The notes under the pieces were generated by a model. The model was given only the letters and a program-made list of their open reading frames with translations. It was not told where the DNA came from and made no database searches. A program made the translations under genes and the position numbers. From Massilia sp. W12 (GTDB lineage: Bacteria > Pseudomonadota > Gammaproteobacteria > Burkholderiales > Burkholderiaceae_D): a stretch of 64,000 nucleotides of DNA. Positions 8,923 through 17,433 of the stretch are shown in pieces (position 1 is the first letter of the stretch; every line of letters begins with the position of its first letter). The DNA lies in contig NZ_CP147776.1 in NCBI RefSeq assembly GCF_037300705.1, positions 186,001 through 250,000 on the forward strand. The letters run 5' to 3'.

Positions 8923-9087
8923 GACTCTGTTCTTTTCTTGAAAAAATAGTATTTTGCTCAGGATCGCCCTGATTTGCATTGTTTCGCCCGGCAATGTGAT
9001 CAACGTGGTTTGAGCGCCGACCAGCGGCGCCGGTTCACCTTTGAATGTGGGATAAAATGGAATATCCCCATCGCCCTGAATCATCCC

Positions 9088-10170
9088 GTGAAAAGCCCTG
9101 CCCGACAAGCCGAATTGCTGGCCCCCGATTGCTGCAATATCGGCGTCTTGATGCGCACCTTGCTGGCCGTGAATCTGCTGGTGTTTTGTGCGGAACTGCT
9201 GCGTCAGGGGCAGTGGCGGCAAGCCTTGTTTTCTTTTCTGGAGCTGGCCATGCTGCTTGAGTGGGCTACGCTCTTGCTCTTGTTTGCCTTGTGCGCTTTG
9301 CGCCGCTTGCTGCAGCGCTTGCCGGCCTTGCCGCCAGCCTGGGCGCAACGCGGTCTCTGCCTCGCCCTGCCTGCGCTCTTGGCCGGCGGCATGATCGCCC
9401 CCTTGCAGGGCGGCGATTGGTTTGCCAGCACCTATCCACAACTCAAATGGTGGAGCGCGGCAATCGGCGGCGCGGTGTTTGGCCTGGCTGTGCAGCATTA
9501 TTATGAATTGCGCAACCGCGCCTTTTCCCCGGTTCTGGTCGAGGCGCGTTTGCAAGCGCTGCAGGCGCGCATCCGTCCGCATTTTTTGTTTAACAGCTTG
9601 AATGCGGTGCTGTCGATGATACGCAGCGAGCCGTTGCGCGCTGAAACCACCTTGGAGGATTTGGCCGATTTATTCCGGGTCTTGATGCGCGATGCGCGGG
9701 ATTTGACGACATTGGGCGAAGAAATCAAGCTTTGCCGTCAATATCTGTCGATTGAAAAAATCCGTCTCGGCGAGCGCTTGCAAGTGCGCTGGGACATGAC
9801 CAACACCACAGACGGTTTATTGCGGCGTGCGCAAATGCCGGCGCTGCTCTTGCAACCTTTGCTGGAAAATGCGGTGCATTATGGAATTGAGCCATATCCC
9901 AAGCCGGGCTTGATTACGGTGCGCATCACGCGTTCAATCGACAGAATTGAAATCGTCATCATCAACCCGTGCGACCCGCACAAAGAAGTCGAATCCGGCA
10001 ATCAAATGGCGCTCGGCAATATTCGCGAACGGCTGGCCTTGTTGTACGATGTGGAGGCGCAGTTGACGCATGGCGTAGTGGACGGCAGTTATGAAGTGCG
10101 CTTGCGCTTCCCCTATGTGCGGGTGGCGCAGCCAAGCGCGGCGGCTTCAAATAAGAAGACAGGATCATGA
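9088..10170 (+). CDS. LytS/AlgZ-type sensor histidine kinase
   Basis: This is a histidine kinase of the His_kinase (PF06580) type. Several N-terminal membrane segments (residues about 20-130 of this call) precede the phospho-acceptor motif ARIRPHFLFNSLNAVLSMI, with the conserved histidine before FLFN. The atypical ATPase domain follows: PALLLQPLLENAVHYGIEP is the N box, and ALGNIRERLALLY is the glycine-poor lid. The 3' end overlaps the response regulator start by 4 bp (ATGA), so they form one operon. The start is uncertain: the frame opens at 8974, and GTG 9088 precedes the PDCCN..VLMRTLLAVN segment typical of AlgZ N-termini. The stimulus is unknown. Confidence 0.88.
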   Translation: MKSPARQAELLAPDCCNIGVLMRTLLAVNLLVFCAELLRQGQWRQALFSFLELAMLLEWATLLLLFALCALRRLLQRLPALPPAWAQRGLCLALPALLAGGMIAPLQGGDWFASTYPQLKWWSAAIGGAVFGLAVQHYYELRNRAFSPVLVEARLQALQARIRPHFLFNSLNAVLSMIRSEPLRAETTLEDLADLFRVLMRDARDLTTLGEEIKLCRQYLSIEKIRLGERLQVRWDMTNTTDGLLRRAQMPALLLQPLLENAVHYGIEPYPKPGLITVRITRSIDRIEIVIINPCDPHKEVESGNQMALGNIRERLALLYDVEAQLTHGVVDGSYEVRLRFPYVRVAQPSAAASNKKTGS

Positions 10171-10952
10171 TCAAGATTTTTATTGTGGACGATGAAGCGC
10201 CGGCGCGCGTGCGCTTATCCACCTTGTTGTCGGATATTGCGGCAGAGTGCCCGCATGAGTTGGTCGGGCAGGCCGATGGCGCAGAACAGGCGCTGCAATT
10301 GATTCCGGAAAGTGGTGCGCAACTGGTCTTGCTGGATGTGCAAATGCCAGGCATGACCGGGCTGGAGTTGGCGGCGCATTTACAGAAATGCGACCATCCG
10401 CCGGCGGTGGTGTTTGTCACCGCGTTTGATGAATACGCCTTGCAGGCGTTTGAAGTGCATGCGCTGGATTACCTGGTCAAGCCGGTGCGCGCGCAGCGTC
10501 TGGCGCAGGCGCTCAAGCGCGCCGCCGCGATGCTGGCCACGCCGGCATTCGCTGCCCGGCAACAGGAAAAACTGCAGCAAACTTCGCAGCAACTGCGTCA
10601 GGCGCGCCAGCATTTTTCGGTGCAGGAAAGAGGCCGTGTGCTGCTGGTGCCGGTGGAGGAGGTGCTGTTTTTGCGCGCAGAGCAAAAATACGTCTGTTTG
10701 CGCACCAAGAGCCGCGAATATCTGATTGAAGAATCGCTGGTCTCGATTGAAGAGGAAATGAAAGAGCGCTTTGTGCGTGTGCACCGGAATGCCTTGGTGG
10801 CGCGCAATGCGATTGCCGGCGTGGAGAAAGGCGTGGCGGAGGCGGGCGAAGGCGCGGGGCAGGAAGCCTGGCTGGTGCTGGTGCGCGACACCGCGTTTAA
10901 ATTGCCGATTTCGCGCCGCCAGTGGCCGATTATCAAGTCGCTGGTGAAATAA
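10167..10952 (+). CDS. LytTR-family response regulator (AlgR-like)
   Basis: A 261-residue response regulator. The receiver domain covers about residues 1-125: acidic pocket VDDE at 8-10, phospho-acceptor Asp57 in LVLLDVQMPGM, conserved Thr in VFVTAFDEYA, and Lys in LDYLVKPVR. A LytTR DNA-binding domain follows (about 150-255: LLVPVEEVLFLRAEQKYVCL, then FVRVHRNALVARNAI). It starts within the kinase stop codon, so translation is coupled. AlgR-type regulators bind direct repeats upstream of targets, often exopolysaccharide or twitching genes. Its stop codon directly abuts the stop codon of rmuC on the opposite strand. Confidence 0.93.
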   Translation: MIKIFIVDDEAPARVRLSTLLSDIAAECPHELVGQADGAEQALQLIPESGAQLVLLDVQMPGMTGLELAAHLQKCDHPPAVVFVTAFDEYALQAFEVHALDYLVKPVRAQRLAQALKRAAAMLATPAFAARQQEKLQQTSQQLRQARQHFSVQERGRVLLVPVEEVLFLRAEQKYVCLRTKSREYLIEESLVSIEEEMKERFVRVHRNALVARNAIAGVEKGVAEAGEGAGQEAWLVLVRDTAFKLPISRRQWPIIKSLVK

Positions 10953-12329
10953 TCAGTTTTCTTCGCCATCCAGCCGCAGCACGTCTTGCGCCTGTTCGCC
11001 CGGCAGAGCTTCGACCCCTTTGAGTTTGCGCTGCATCTGGCGGCTGCGCGTTTCCGCGCTCTCAATCTGGCGCGCCGCGCGTTCCAGCGATTCACGGGTT
11101 TTGGCCAGCGCATCGCCGAATTTGCCGAATTCGGTTTTCACCGCGCCCAGTACTTGCCACACTTCATGCGAACGTTTTTCCAGGGCGATGCTGCGAAAAC
11201 CGATTTGCAGACTGTTCAGCAGCGCAGCCAGGGTGGACGGCCCGGCCACCATCACGCGCGCATTGCGCTGCAATTCATCCGCTAAGCCCGGCCTTTGCAT
11301 GGCTTCAGCGTATAAGCCTTCGGTGGGTAAAAACAGAATCGCAAAATCGGTGGTCCAGGGCGCCGCCAGATATTTTTCGGCAATGGTTTTGGCTTCCAGC
11401 CGCAATTGTTTTTCCAATTCGCGCCCGGCCTGGGCATGCGCTTCCAAGTCGGCGCGTTCTGCGGCTAACTGCATTCTTTCATAAGCTTCTTTGGGGAATT
11501 TGGCGTCAATCGGCAGCCATACCGCTTGTCCTTCCTGACTCGGCAGGCGCAAGGCGAATTCGACCCGCGCATTGCTGCCAGGCACGGTTTCGACATTGGT
11601 GGCGTATTGTTCCGGCGTGAGGATTTGTTCAAGCAGCATGGCGAGTTGCACCTCGCCCCACACGCCACGGGTTTTCACATTCACCAGCACCCGTTTCAAA
11701 TCGCCCACACCGCTGGCGAGTTGCTGCATTTCGCCCAAGCCTTGATGCACTTTTTCCAGACGTTCGGAGACGATGCGGAAAGATTCGCCCAGGCGCTGCT
11801 CCAGTGTGGCATGCAGTTTTTCATCCACTGTTTTGCGCATTTCTTCCAGTCTTTGCGCATTTTCCTGCTGCATTTCGGCCAGTTTTTCGTTCAATGTGCC
11901 GCGCACTTCGAGTAAGCGCTGCTGATTATTTTCACCGATTTGCTGCAGCCAGGCTTGCAATTGCTGCTGCTGCGCGCGCGCCATTTGCAACAGGCTGGCG
12001 CCCAGTTCATTGCGCGCCTCGCGCGCCTGCTGCTCTTGGCGCGTGGCCGCTGCTTGCGACTGTTGTTGCAATTGCGCGGCCAATTGCTGCAATTGTTCGG
12101 CAAAACGGTGTAATTGCGCGCCCTGGCTTTGCCCCAGCGTGTTGAATTGTTGCAGGGTGTTTTGCTGCAATTGGCCGAACATGCCATGCAATTCCTGGCG
12201 GGTCTGGCTGGCTTGGGCTGCGATTTCCTGCGGATCAGGGGCGGCTGCGCCGCTTCCTTTGCGCCACTGCAGAATTTGCAACAGCACAATCAGGGCCAAC
12301 AGCAGCAAGATGGCGATTTCCAGCAACAT
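10953..12329 (-). CDS. rmuC: DNA recombination protein RmuC
   Basis: The 458-residue product has the RmuC layout. An N-terminal membrane anchor (MLLEIAILLLLALIVLLQIL) is followed by a long Gln/Leu-rich coiled coil (about 35-200). The conserved RmuC domain is at about 205-430, with KTRGVWGEVQLAMLLEQIL, PIDAKFPKEAYERM, FAILFLPTEGLYAEA and VMVAGPSTLAALLNSLQ. The PD-(D/E)XK-like core (IDAKFP) suggests a nuclease. In E. coli, RmuC limits inversions at short inverted repeats. The truncated haemoglobin gene lies 5 bp upstream on the same strand. Confidence 0.95.
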   Translation of the reverse strand: MLLEIAILLLLALIVLLQILQWRKGSGAAAPDPQEIAAQASQTRQELHGMFGQLQQNTLQQFNTLGQSQGAQLHRFAEQLQQLAAQLQQQSQAAATRQEQQAREARNELGASLLQMARAQQQQLQAWLQQIGENNQQRLLEVRGTLNEKLAEMQQENAQRLEEMRKTVDEKLHATLEQRLGESFRIVSERLEKVHQGLGEMQQLASGVGDLKRVLVNVKTRGVWGEVQLAMLLEQILTPEQYATNVETVPGSNARVEFALRLPSQEGQAVWLPIDAKFPKEAYERMQLAAERADLEAHAQAGRELEKQLRLEAKTIAEKYLAAPWTTDFAILFLPTEGLYAEAMQRPGLADELQRNARVMVAGPSTLAALLNSLQIGFRSIALEKRSHEVWQVLGAVKTEFGKFGDALAKTRESLERAARQIESAETRSRQMQRKLKGVEALPGEQAQDVLRLDGEEN

Positions 12330-12334
12330 GATGA

Positions 12335-12757
12335 TCAGCCTTGGGTGTTACGCATCCAGTCTGCGGTTTGGTAAAAAGCCTGCATCAGGCGCAATTGCAA
12401 ATCTTGCGCCACGCCCTGTTCCTGCATGGCCCAGGCCATACAGCGCAGCCATTGGTCGCGCTCGCTGCTGGCGATGCTGTAGGGCAGATGGCGCGCGCGC
12501 AGGCGCGGATGGCCGAAGCGCGCGACAAACAGATCCGGCCCGCCCAGCCAGCCGGATAAAAACCAGAATAATTTATCGCGTGAGCCGCTCATATCCTGCG
12601 GATGCAGGGCGCGGATGCCGGCGAACTCCTCTTCCAACTCCATCAAATCATAAAAACGGTCAACCAGGGCGCGCACTGCTTCTTCGCCTCCGAGTAATTG
12701 ATATGGAGTGATTTTCTGTGAATTGCTGTTGCAAGGGATTTGGCTGCTTTGATCCAT
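12335..12757 (-). CDS. Group II truncated haemoglobin
   Basis: A 140-residue 2/2 globin. Features of trHbII are ITPYQLLGGEEAVRALVDRF with the B10/E helix region at the N-terminus, LFWFLSGWLGGPDLF near residue 64, the proximal His in FGHPRLRARHLPY near 84-96, and the conserved Trp in RDQWLRCMAWAM near 103 (G8 Trp). These proteins bind O2 or NO, or have peroxidase-like activity. It lies 5 bp upstream of rmuC in a probable two-gene unit. It marks the last ordinary gene before the peptide biosynthesis block. Confidence 0.9.
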   Translation of the reverse strand: MDQSSQIPCNSNSQKITPYQLLGGEEAVRALVDRFYDLMELEEEFAGIRALHPQDMSGSRDKLFWFLSGWLGGPDLFVARFGHPRLRARHLPYSIASSERDQWLRCMAWAMQEQGVAQDLQLRLMQAFYQTADWMRNTQG

Positions 12758-12977
12758 CGTGACAAGGGCAGCAAGTAACTGCCGTATGTAGAAAAGGATC
12801 AGATAATACTATGGCTACCACAGACGCGCGGGGAGGATATGCTGAAAATAGGGAAAAGATGCGACTGGGAGGCGCACGGTGGTGAAATTTCGATGTGCCA
12901 TGAAACGATAATCCTTGCAAGGCTTGTTACGTGACCGCAGTGCAGAATCGGTGATTACGGTGTGGCTTGCAGAATTT

Positions 12978-13550
12978 TTAACCAGATGCCAGCAGTTCAT
13001 GGAAGTATTGCAAGACTTCCCGCCCATTTTTCTCTGGGGGGTAAACCGGGTAAAACGCTTTCAGGATGACTCCGTTACGAACCGCCAGTGCACAGCGTTT
13101 TTGCAAAACCTGCTCTGCAACAGTGAACGTCGGTAAGCGAAGTGCATGGGTGAAAGCTAACTTTTCATCACTCAAAACAGGGAATGGGAGGTGCAGGCGT
13201 TGCGCCATCTCGCTTTGATATTCGGTGCTCTGCACGCTCATTCCGAACACGGCAATTTTGAGGGCTGTATATTCGTCGAACAAATCCCTGAAGCTGCAAG
13301 TTTGCGGCGTGCAACCCCTTGCGCCAGGGATGCTGTCCCAGTCTGAAACGATGGGCGGTTTACCCGGAACTCCGGTGCGTGGATAGATAAATAAAGCTAG
13401 CAAGCCTGGCTGCGCAGAGATGTCAAGCAGCACACCGGAGGTGGACATCAGTCTAATCTGCGGCAGCCGCATACCGGGCAAATGATCCGCCAGATGATCA
13501 TCTGGCGGATGTGGTAAATCGTCTGGAATGGTGTGTATGTCGCGCGTCAT
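12978..13550 (-). CDS. Peroxiredoxin (BCP/PrxQ-like)
   Basis: The 190-residue product has a thioredoxin-fold peroxiredoxin core: LALFIYPRTGVPGKPP near residue 51, then the active site IPGARGCTPQTCSFRDLFDE with Cys80 and Cys85 in the CxxxxC spacing of BCP/PrxQ enzymes (peroxidatic and resolving cysteines). SDEKLAFTHALRLPTF near 127 follows. Family chemistry is thiol reduction of H2O2 or organic peroxides. The frame is open further upstream, but ATG 13550 lies just after the aldehyde dehydrogenase stop (about 23 bp) and has an ordinary N-terminus. It is the last gene of the minus-strand peptide operon and may detoxify peroxide or act as a reductase for the diiron enzymes (inference). Confidence 0.85.
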   Translation of the reverse strand: MTRDIHTIPDDLPHPPDDHLADHLPGMRLPQIRLMSTSGVLLDISAQPGLLALFIYPRTGVPGKPPIVSDWDSIPGARGCTPQTCSFRDLFDEYTALKIAVFGMSVQSTEYQSEMAQRLHLPFPVLSDEKLAFTHALRLPTFTVAEQVLQKRCALAVRNGVILKAFYPVYPPEKNGREVLQYFHELLASG

Positions 13551-13573
13551 TTTTAATTGTCTGTGACTGTGTC

Positions 13574-15043
13574 TTATAGGCCGTAGCGGGGAAAAGCATA
13601 TGGCTCGATGGGCAGGCAAATGGTTTGCCAATTAGTGTATTGGGCGATACTCCATTCGCCACCGATCATCCCGATGCCGCTTTCTTTCATCCCTCCAAAA
13701 GGGCTGCGGATGTCGCGAATTACGGTTGAATTGACCCCTACCGTCCCCGCTTTGATCTGACGTGCGTAGTGAATCGCTTTCGATAAGTCCCGGCTCCACA
13801 CCATGCCGGCTAAGCCCATCGATGTATCATTTGCAATTTCAATCGCATGTTCTGCATTATTGGCTTTAATTACGCATACCACCGGGCCAAAGATTTCCTC
13901 CTGCGCCATAGCGTATTTATTATCAACCCCGGTGAATACCGTGGGACGTAGATAAAACCCTTTGTCGAATTCCGGGGGGCGTACGCCACCGCAGGCCAGT
14001 TGTACCCCATCCTGTTTCGCGCGTTCAATGTATCCCATCACATGCTGCAGATGCTGCCGGCTGACCAGTGGCCCCATTTCGGTTTCCAGATTTTGAGGGG
14101 CGCCGACTTTCATATTATTTGTTCTATGCACCAAAGATTCAACGAATTGATCGTACGCCGCTGCTTCGATAATGATGCGAGAACCTGCGATGCATACTTG
14201 ACCATTGCTTGAGAAGCAACTGAGCATGGCTCCATCGACTGCTTTTTCCAAGTCGGCGTCGGCCAAAATCACGGTCGGAGACTTGCCGCCCAATTCCAGC
14301 AGTGTTCTTCTGACTGTGTTGGCGGAGTAACGCAAAACTTCTTTGCCGATATCGGTGCCGCCGACAAAACACACGCCATCGATTAATTTGCTTTTAATCA
14401 GAGCGCTGCCGCAAGGCTGTCCCGGTCCCTGGACAATGTTGACTACTCCAGGCGGCAAACCGACCTGGGTGAATATCTCGCCCAGTATGGCGGTGGTGAC
14501 AGGTGCTACTTCAGAAGGTTTGATCACACATGTGTTGCCACTGATCAGGGCGGCGGCAAGATTTATGGTGGAAACCGTCATTGGCGCATTCCATGGTGTC
14601 ACGATGCCGATCACGCCGAGCGGCGTGGGAATGGAAACATTCCAATACGAGTTGCCAACCGGGACGCATTTGCCGAAAATCCGCTTACCTTCCTCGGCAA
14701 AAAAACGGAAGTGCTCAATCGCTCTTGGCAGGGCTCCATATAAGCAAAGCGTATGCACCAAGCCCGTGTCCTGGCTTTCCAGGCTTGCCAGTTCCGCAAG
14801 GCGGGCTTGCATTGCGTCGGCGATGGCATGTAAATACGCGCCGCGCTCTTGCACCGTCATTCTTTTCCAAGGTCCATGATCAAACGCTTCGCGGGCCGCC
14901 AGGATTGCGATTGCAACATCTTCTTCGGTCGCTGCCTGCACCACGGCAAGCGGCTCTTCGGTTGCCGGGTTGATGGAGTGGAAATATTGTTGTGAATTGC
15001 CAGCGTACGTCTTGCCGTTTATATAGTGCGAAATTTCAAGCAT
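13574..15043 (-). CDS. Aldehyde dehydrogenase family protein
   Basis: A full-length 489-residue NAD(P)-dependent aldehyde dehydrogenase. Catalytic Cys284 is in SSNGQVCIAGSR, the general base Glu250 in LLELGGKSP, the oxyanion Asn near 152 in IVTPWNAP, and the cofactor Lys near 175 in VIKPSE. The closest recognisable groups are HpaE- and betaine-aldehyde-dehydrogenase-like enzymes. Substrate is unknown. It is separated from the upstream aminotransferase by 18 bp and from the peroxiredoxin by 23 bp. The context suggests it oxidises an aldehyde produced on the peptide or a precursor, or protects the cell from such an aldehyde. Confidence 0.92.
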   Translation of the reverse strand: MLEISHYINGKTYAGNSQQYFHSINPATEEPLAVVQAATEEDVAIAILAAREAFDHGPWKRMTVQERGAYLHAIADAMQARLAELASLESQDTGLVHTLCLYGALPRAIEHFRFFAEEGKRIFGKCVPVGNSYWNVSIPTPLGVIGIVTPWNAPMTVSTINLAAALISGNTCVIKPSEVAPVTTAILGEIFTQVGLPPGVVNIVQGPGQPCGSALIKSKLIDGVCFVGGTDIGKEVLRYSANTVRRTLLELGGKSPTVILADADLEKAVDGAMLSCFSSNGQVCIAGSRIIIEAAAYDQFVESLVHRTNNMKVGAPQNLETEMGPLVSRQHLQHVMGYIERAKQDGVQLACGGVRPPEFDKGFYLRPTVFTGVDNKYAMAQEEIFGPVVCVIKANNAEHAIEIANDTSMGLAGMVWSRDLSKAIHYARQIKAGTVGVNSTVIRDIRSPFGGMKESGIGMIGGEWSIAQYTNWQTICLPIEPYAFPRYGL

Positions 15044-15061
15044 GTCTTGTACCGTAATGAT

Positions 15062-16366
15062 CTAAACGAGCGGGCATAACTGCTGAAAACGGGCGTTTCC
15101 AGCCAATCGGCCAAATGCCTGATTCGCTGCCTCGACCGCCTCGTCCAGCACTGTATCGCTATGTTCACAACTCAACCAGCCATGCGTGCGGTGCATATCA
15201 ATGCCAGCCGCCAAAAACTCGCGGCGCAACAGATTATATGCTGGCGTATTGCCCTTGATCAGTGGAATCACTTCCGCCGAGGGTTTTACCGCAGTCCCGG
15301 CGGCAACCGCGCCCAGCACGATGTGGATGATTGAGGCCTGATGGAATAAACGCAAATCCAGGTTGTGCTTCTGTGCAGTATGGTTGAGCGCAGTCACAAA
15401 TTGGGCAGTTCGCAAGTTGACGGCGTTCTGCATAGATCCATCCTGCAGAATTTGCAATGTTGCCAAGCCGGCTGCAGCGGCCAGCGGATTGCCATTGAAT
15501 GTGCCGCTATGGGCGACTTTACGTTGGCTGTCGATATCAAAGCATTGCATGATGTCAGAGCGACCGACAAGGGCTGCACCTGGCAATCCGCCACATAATA
15601 CCTTGGACAGCGTGGTGATATCCGGCATTACTTTTGAAATTTCCTGCACGCCCCCGGGAGCGTAACGGAAACCGCTCATCACCTCATCAAAAATGAGCAG
15701 CGTACCACTGGCGTTGCAAGCTTGGCGGATCGCTTTTAAATATTCCGGGTCGTAAGGAAGCAAGCCGCTGCTGCCGCCACCCGGCTCCAGTATCAATGCA
15801 GCGACCAGATGATCCTGCAACAACTCAGTCACGGAATCAATTGACCCGGCGCGTGCCAGACGGATGTGGGAGGCAGCGTGCGGATGTGAGCCGATTGGCC
15901 AGTTTGAAGCGAATGCGGAGAGCGATTCATCGTGCCAGCCATGGAAGTGACCGTCAACGCGGACAATGTATTGGCGACCTGTGCACGCGCGCGCCAGACG
16001 CAGCGCCAATAGGGTGGCTTCGGTGCCGGAAGCGCAAAAGCGGACTTGCTCTGCGCTCGGAATCATTTGCACCACTTGTTCCGCCCAACGCACCAGCAAT
16101 GCATGGTTGCCGGACAGATGCGTCCCACGGGAAGCCTGTGCGATTAATGCTTGGCTGACTTCGGCTCGATTATGTCCTAACATCATTGCGCCATGCCCCA
16201 TCCACAAGTCGAGATAGCGCTTTCCGTTCACATCCCATTTATATGGGCCATTTGCATGGGAAAACACGATGGGATCAAAATCACAGATCCAGCTGTCATG
16301 TGTCACGGTTCCGGCGAGCGAGGCGCGCGCTCGCGCCTCCCAGTCTGCGTGTAATTCTTTCGGCAT
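15062..16366 (-). CDS. Class III aminotransferase (GSA-aminomutase-like)
   Basis: The 434-residue product belongs to the fold-type I, class III PLP enzymes and most resembles glutamate-1-semialdehyde 2,1-aminomutase: SGTEATLLALRLARA near residue 113, HFHGWHDESL near 140, LIFDEVMSGFRYAPGG with Asp227, TTLSKVLCGGLPGAALVG with PLP Lys255, and HSGTFNGNPLAAAAG near 287. It is unlikely to be the haem-pathway HemL because it sits in a peptide operon with no haem genes; HemL-like homologues in natural-product clusters act as aminotransferases or aminomutases. GTG 16381 is an alternative start. It follows the degenerate diiron protein by 18 bp (3 bp if GTG 16381 is used). Confidence 0.88.
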   Translation of the reverse strand: MPKELHADWEARARASLAGTVTHDSWICDFDPIVFSHANGPYKWDVNGKRYLDLWMGHGAMMLGHNRAEVSQALIAQASRGTHLSGNHALLVRWAEQVVQMIPSAEQVRFCASGTEATLLALRLARACTGRQYIVRVDGHFHGWHDESLSAFASNWPIGSHPHAASHIRLARAGSIDSVTELLQDHLVAALILEPGGGSSGLLPYDPEYLKAIRQACNASGTLLIFDEVMSGFRYAPGGVQEISKVMPDITTLSKVLCGGLPGAALVGRSDIMQCFDIDSQRKVAHSGTFNGNPLAAAAGLATLQILQDGSMQNAVNLRTAQFVTALNHTAQKHNLDLRLFHQASIIHIVLGAVAAGTAVKPSAEVIPLIKGNTPAYNLLRREFLAAGIDMHRTHGWLSCEHSDTVLDEAVEAANQAFGRLAGNARFQQLCPLV

Positions 16367-16384
16367 GAAGCAAGCCCGCACTTA

Positions 16385-17422
16385 TCAGTTGATATACTCG
16401 GATACGCAGATTGCGCGGCGCGGCAACTGTTTATCCTCGCGGTCGTAATAGGCTTCAATGCCTTCAAAGAACAAAATAAAATATTTTGCCAAACTACGAA
16501 TGACGTTGACCACGCTTTCCGCTTCGCGACGCGAAATATAACCACTATCGCGATAGAACTCTTCGAACAGGGTCTTTCTGTGATCCAGCGCTACGTCGAT
16601 CATTGCATGCTTATGCATACCTGCTAACATGGCTTTTGCAAAGGGGTACAGTTCGACCAGTTTTTCATGCGAGGCAATCAAATCATTTGCATTTTTAAAG
16701 CGCACATCAGCTTGCATCAGCGTGAATACGGCTGAATAGCACATAGTCCCATCCATTGCCACTTCATTCAAGAAATTAATCAGTGCACGGGTTGTAGCCA
16801 AAGGAGGCGCAGTTAACAGCGCGTCTCTGTCAAAACCAGAATTGATCAGGCCGTGCAGAAACAATTCAGCATGATTCGCTTCTTCGGAATATTGCGAAGA
16901 TAATTTTTCCCGTACTTTTATGCTGTCGCGGCAATTCGCCACACCCATGGCCATATATTCATTGGCGGCATCAACATAATGCGTCATTTCGATACCCCAG
17001 CCAAAAATGACAGATTGGCTGAGTTGCCCGGCCATCATCTTTTTCCAGAACGGCTGCACCCCAAGATGTTTCCGCCAGAAGGCGGATTCAGCCAGAATTG
17101 CGTCTACGAAAGCTGAGCTGTCGCTCCAATCTTTGATCGCCGCAGTCGTATCCAATACAATGCCTTCTGCGATCAGATATTTAACGACAGCCAATAATTT
17201 TTTGCTATCTACGCCAGTCATATCTGCAATCGCCTGTACACTGCGGATTGCAGTAAACAGATGAGCAGTTTTAAAAAGAACCGCAGCGGAATCACCTGTG
17301 AAATTATAAGTGTTTTCCGGGGCTGAGATGGTCAAGGCTTCACTGTTGCCAGTGATGTTTAAATTTGATAACAAAAGCGGGTGGATTTGTTCTTCAAATT
17401 GAATTGGGCTGTTCTCTGCCAT
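16385..17422 (-). CDS. RRE-like + degenerate haem-oxygenase-like diiron protein (HDO-B)
   Basis: A 345-residue two-part protein. Residues about 15-92 look like a PqqD/RRE-type leader-binding winged helix (strands, then FTGDSAAVLFKTAHLFTAI, then KLLAVVKYLIAEGIVLD). Residues about 105-325 look like the PqqC/TenA/haem-oxygenase-like fold and align by eye with the next gene. It keeps SEEANHAELFLHG (Glu181, His184), but the helix-1 ligand is Asp151 instead of Glu, Gln237 replaces the third-helix Glu, and the HxxxDxxH motif of the paralogue is absent. I infer a pseudo-enzyme or scaffold subunit. It starts 11 bp after HDO-A. Its codons are AT-richer than those of flanking core genes. Confidence 0.75.
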   Translation of the reverse strand: MAENSPIQFEEQIHPLLLSNLNITGNSEALTISAPENTYNFTGDSAAVLFKTAHLFTAIRSVQAIADMTGVDSKKLLAVVKYLIAEGIVLDTTAAIKDWSDSSAFVDAILAESAFWRKHLGVQPFWKKMMAGQLSQSVIFGWGIEMTHYVDAANEYMAMGVANCRDSIKVREKLSSQYSEEANHAELFLHGLINSGFDRDALLTAPPLATTRALINFLNEVAMDGTMCYSAVFTLMQADVRFKNANDLIASHEKLVELYPFAKAMLAGMHKHAMIDVALDHRKTLFEEFYRDSGYISRREAESVVNVIRSLAKYFILFFEGIEAYYDREDKQLPRRAICVSEYIN

Positions 17423-17433
17423 ATATCACACGA

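Noticed and set aside
12660-12920. 86-codon minus frame overlapping the truncated haemoglobin start
   Set aside because: Overlaps a well-supported gene and has no recognised features.
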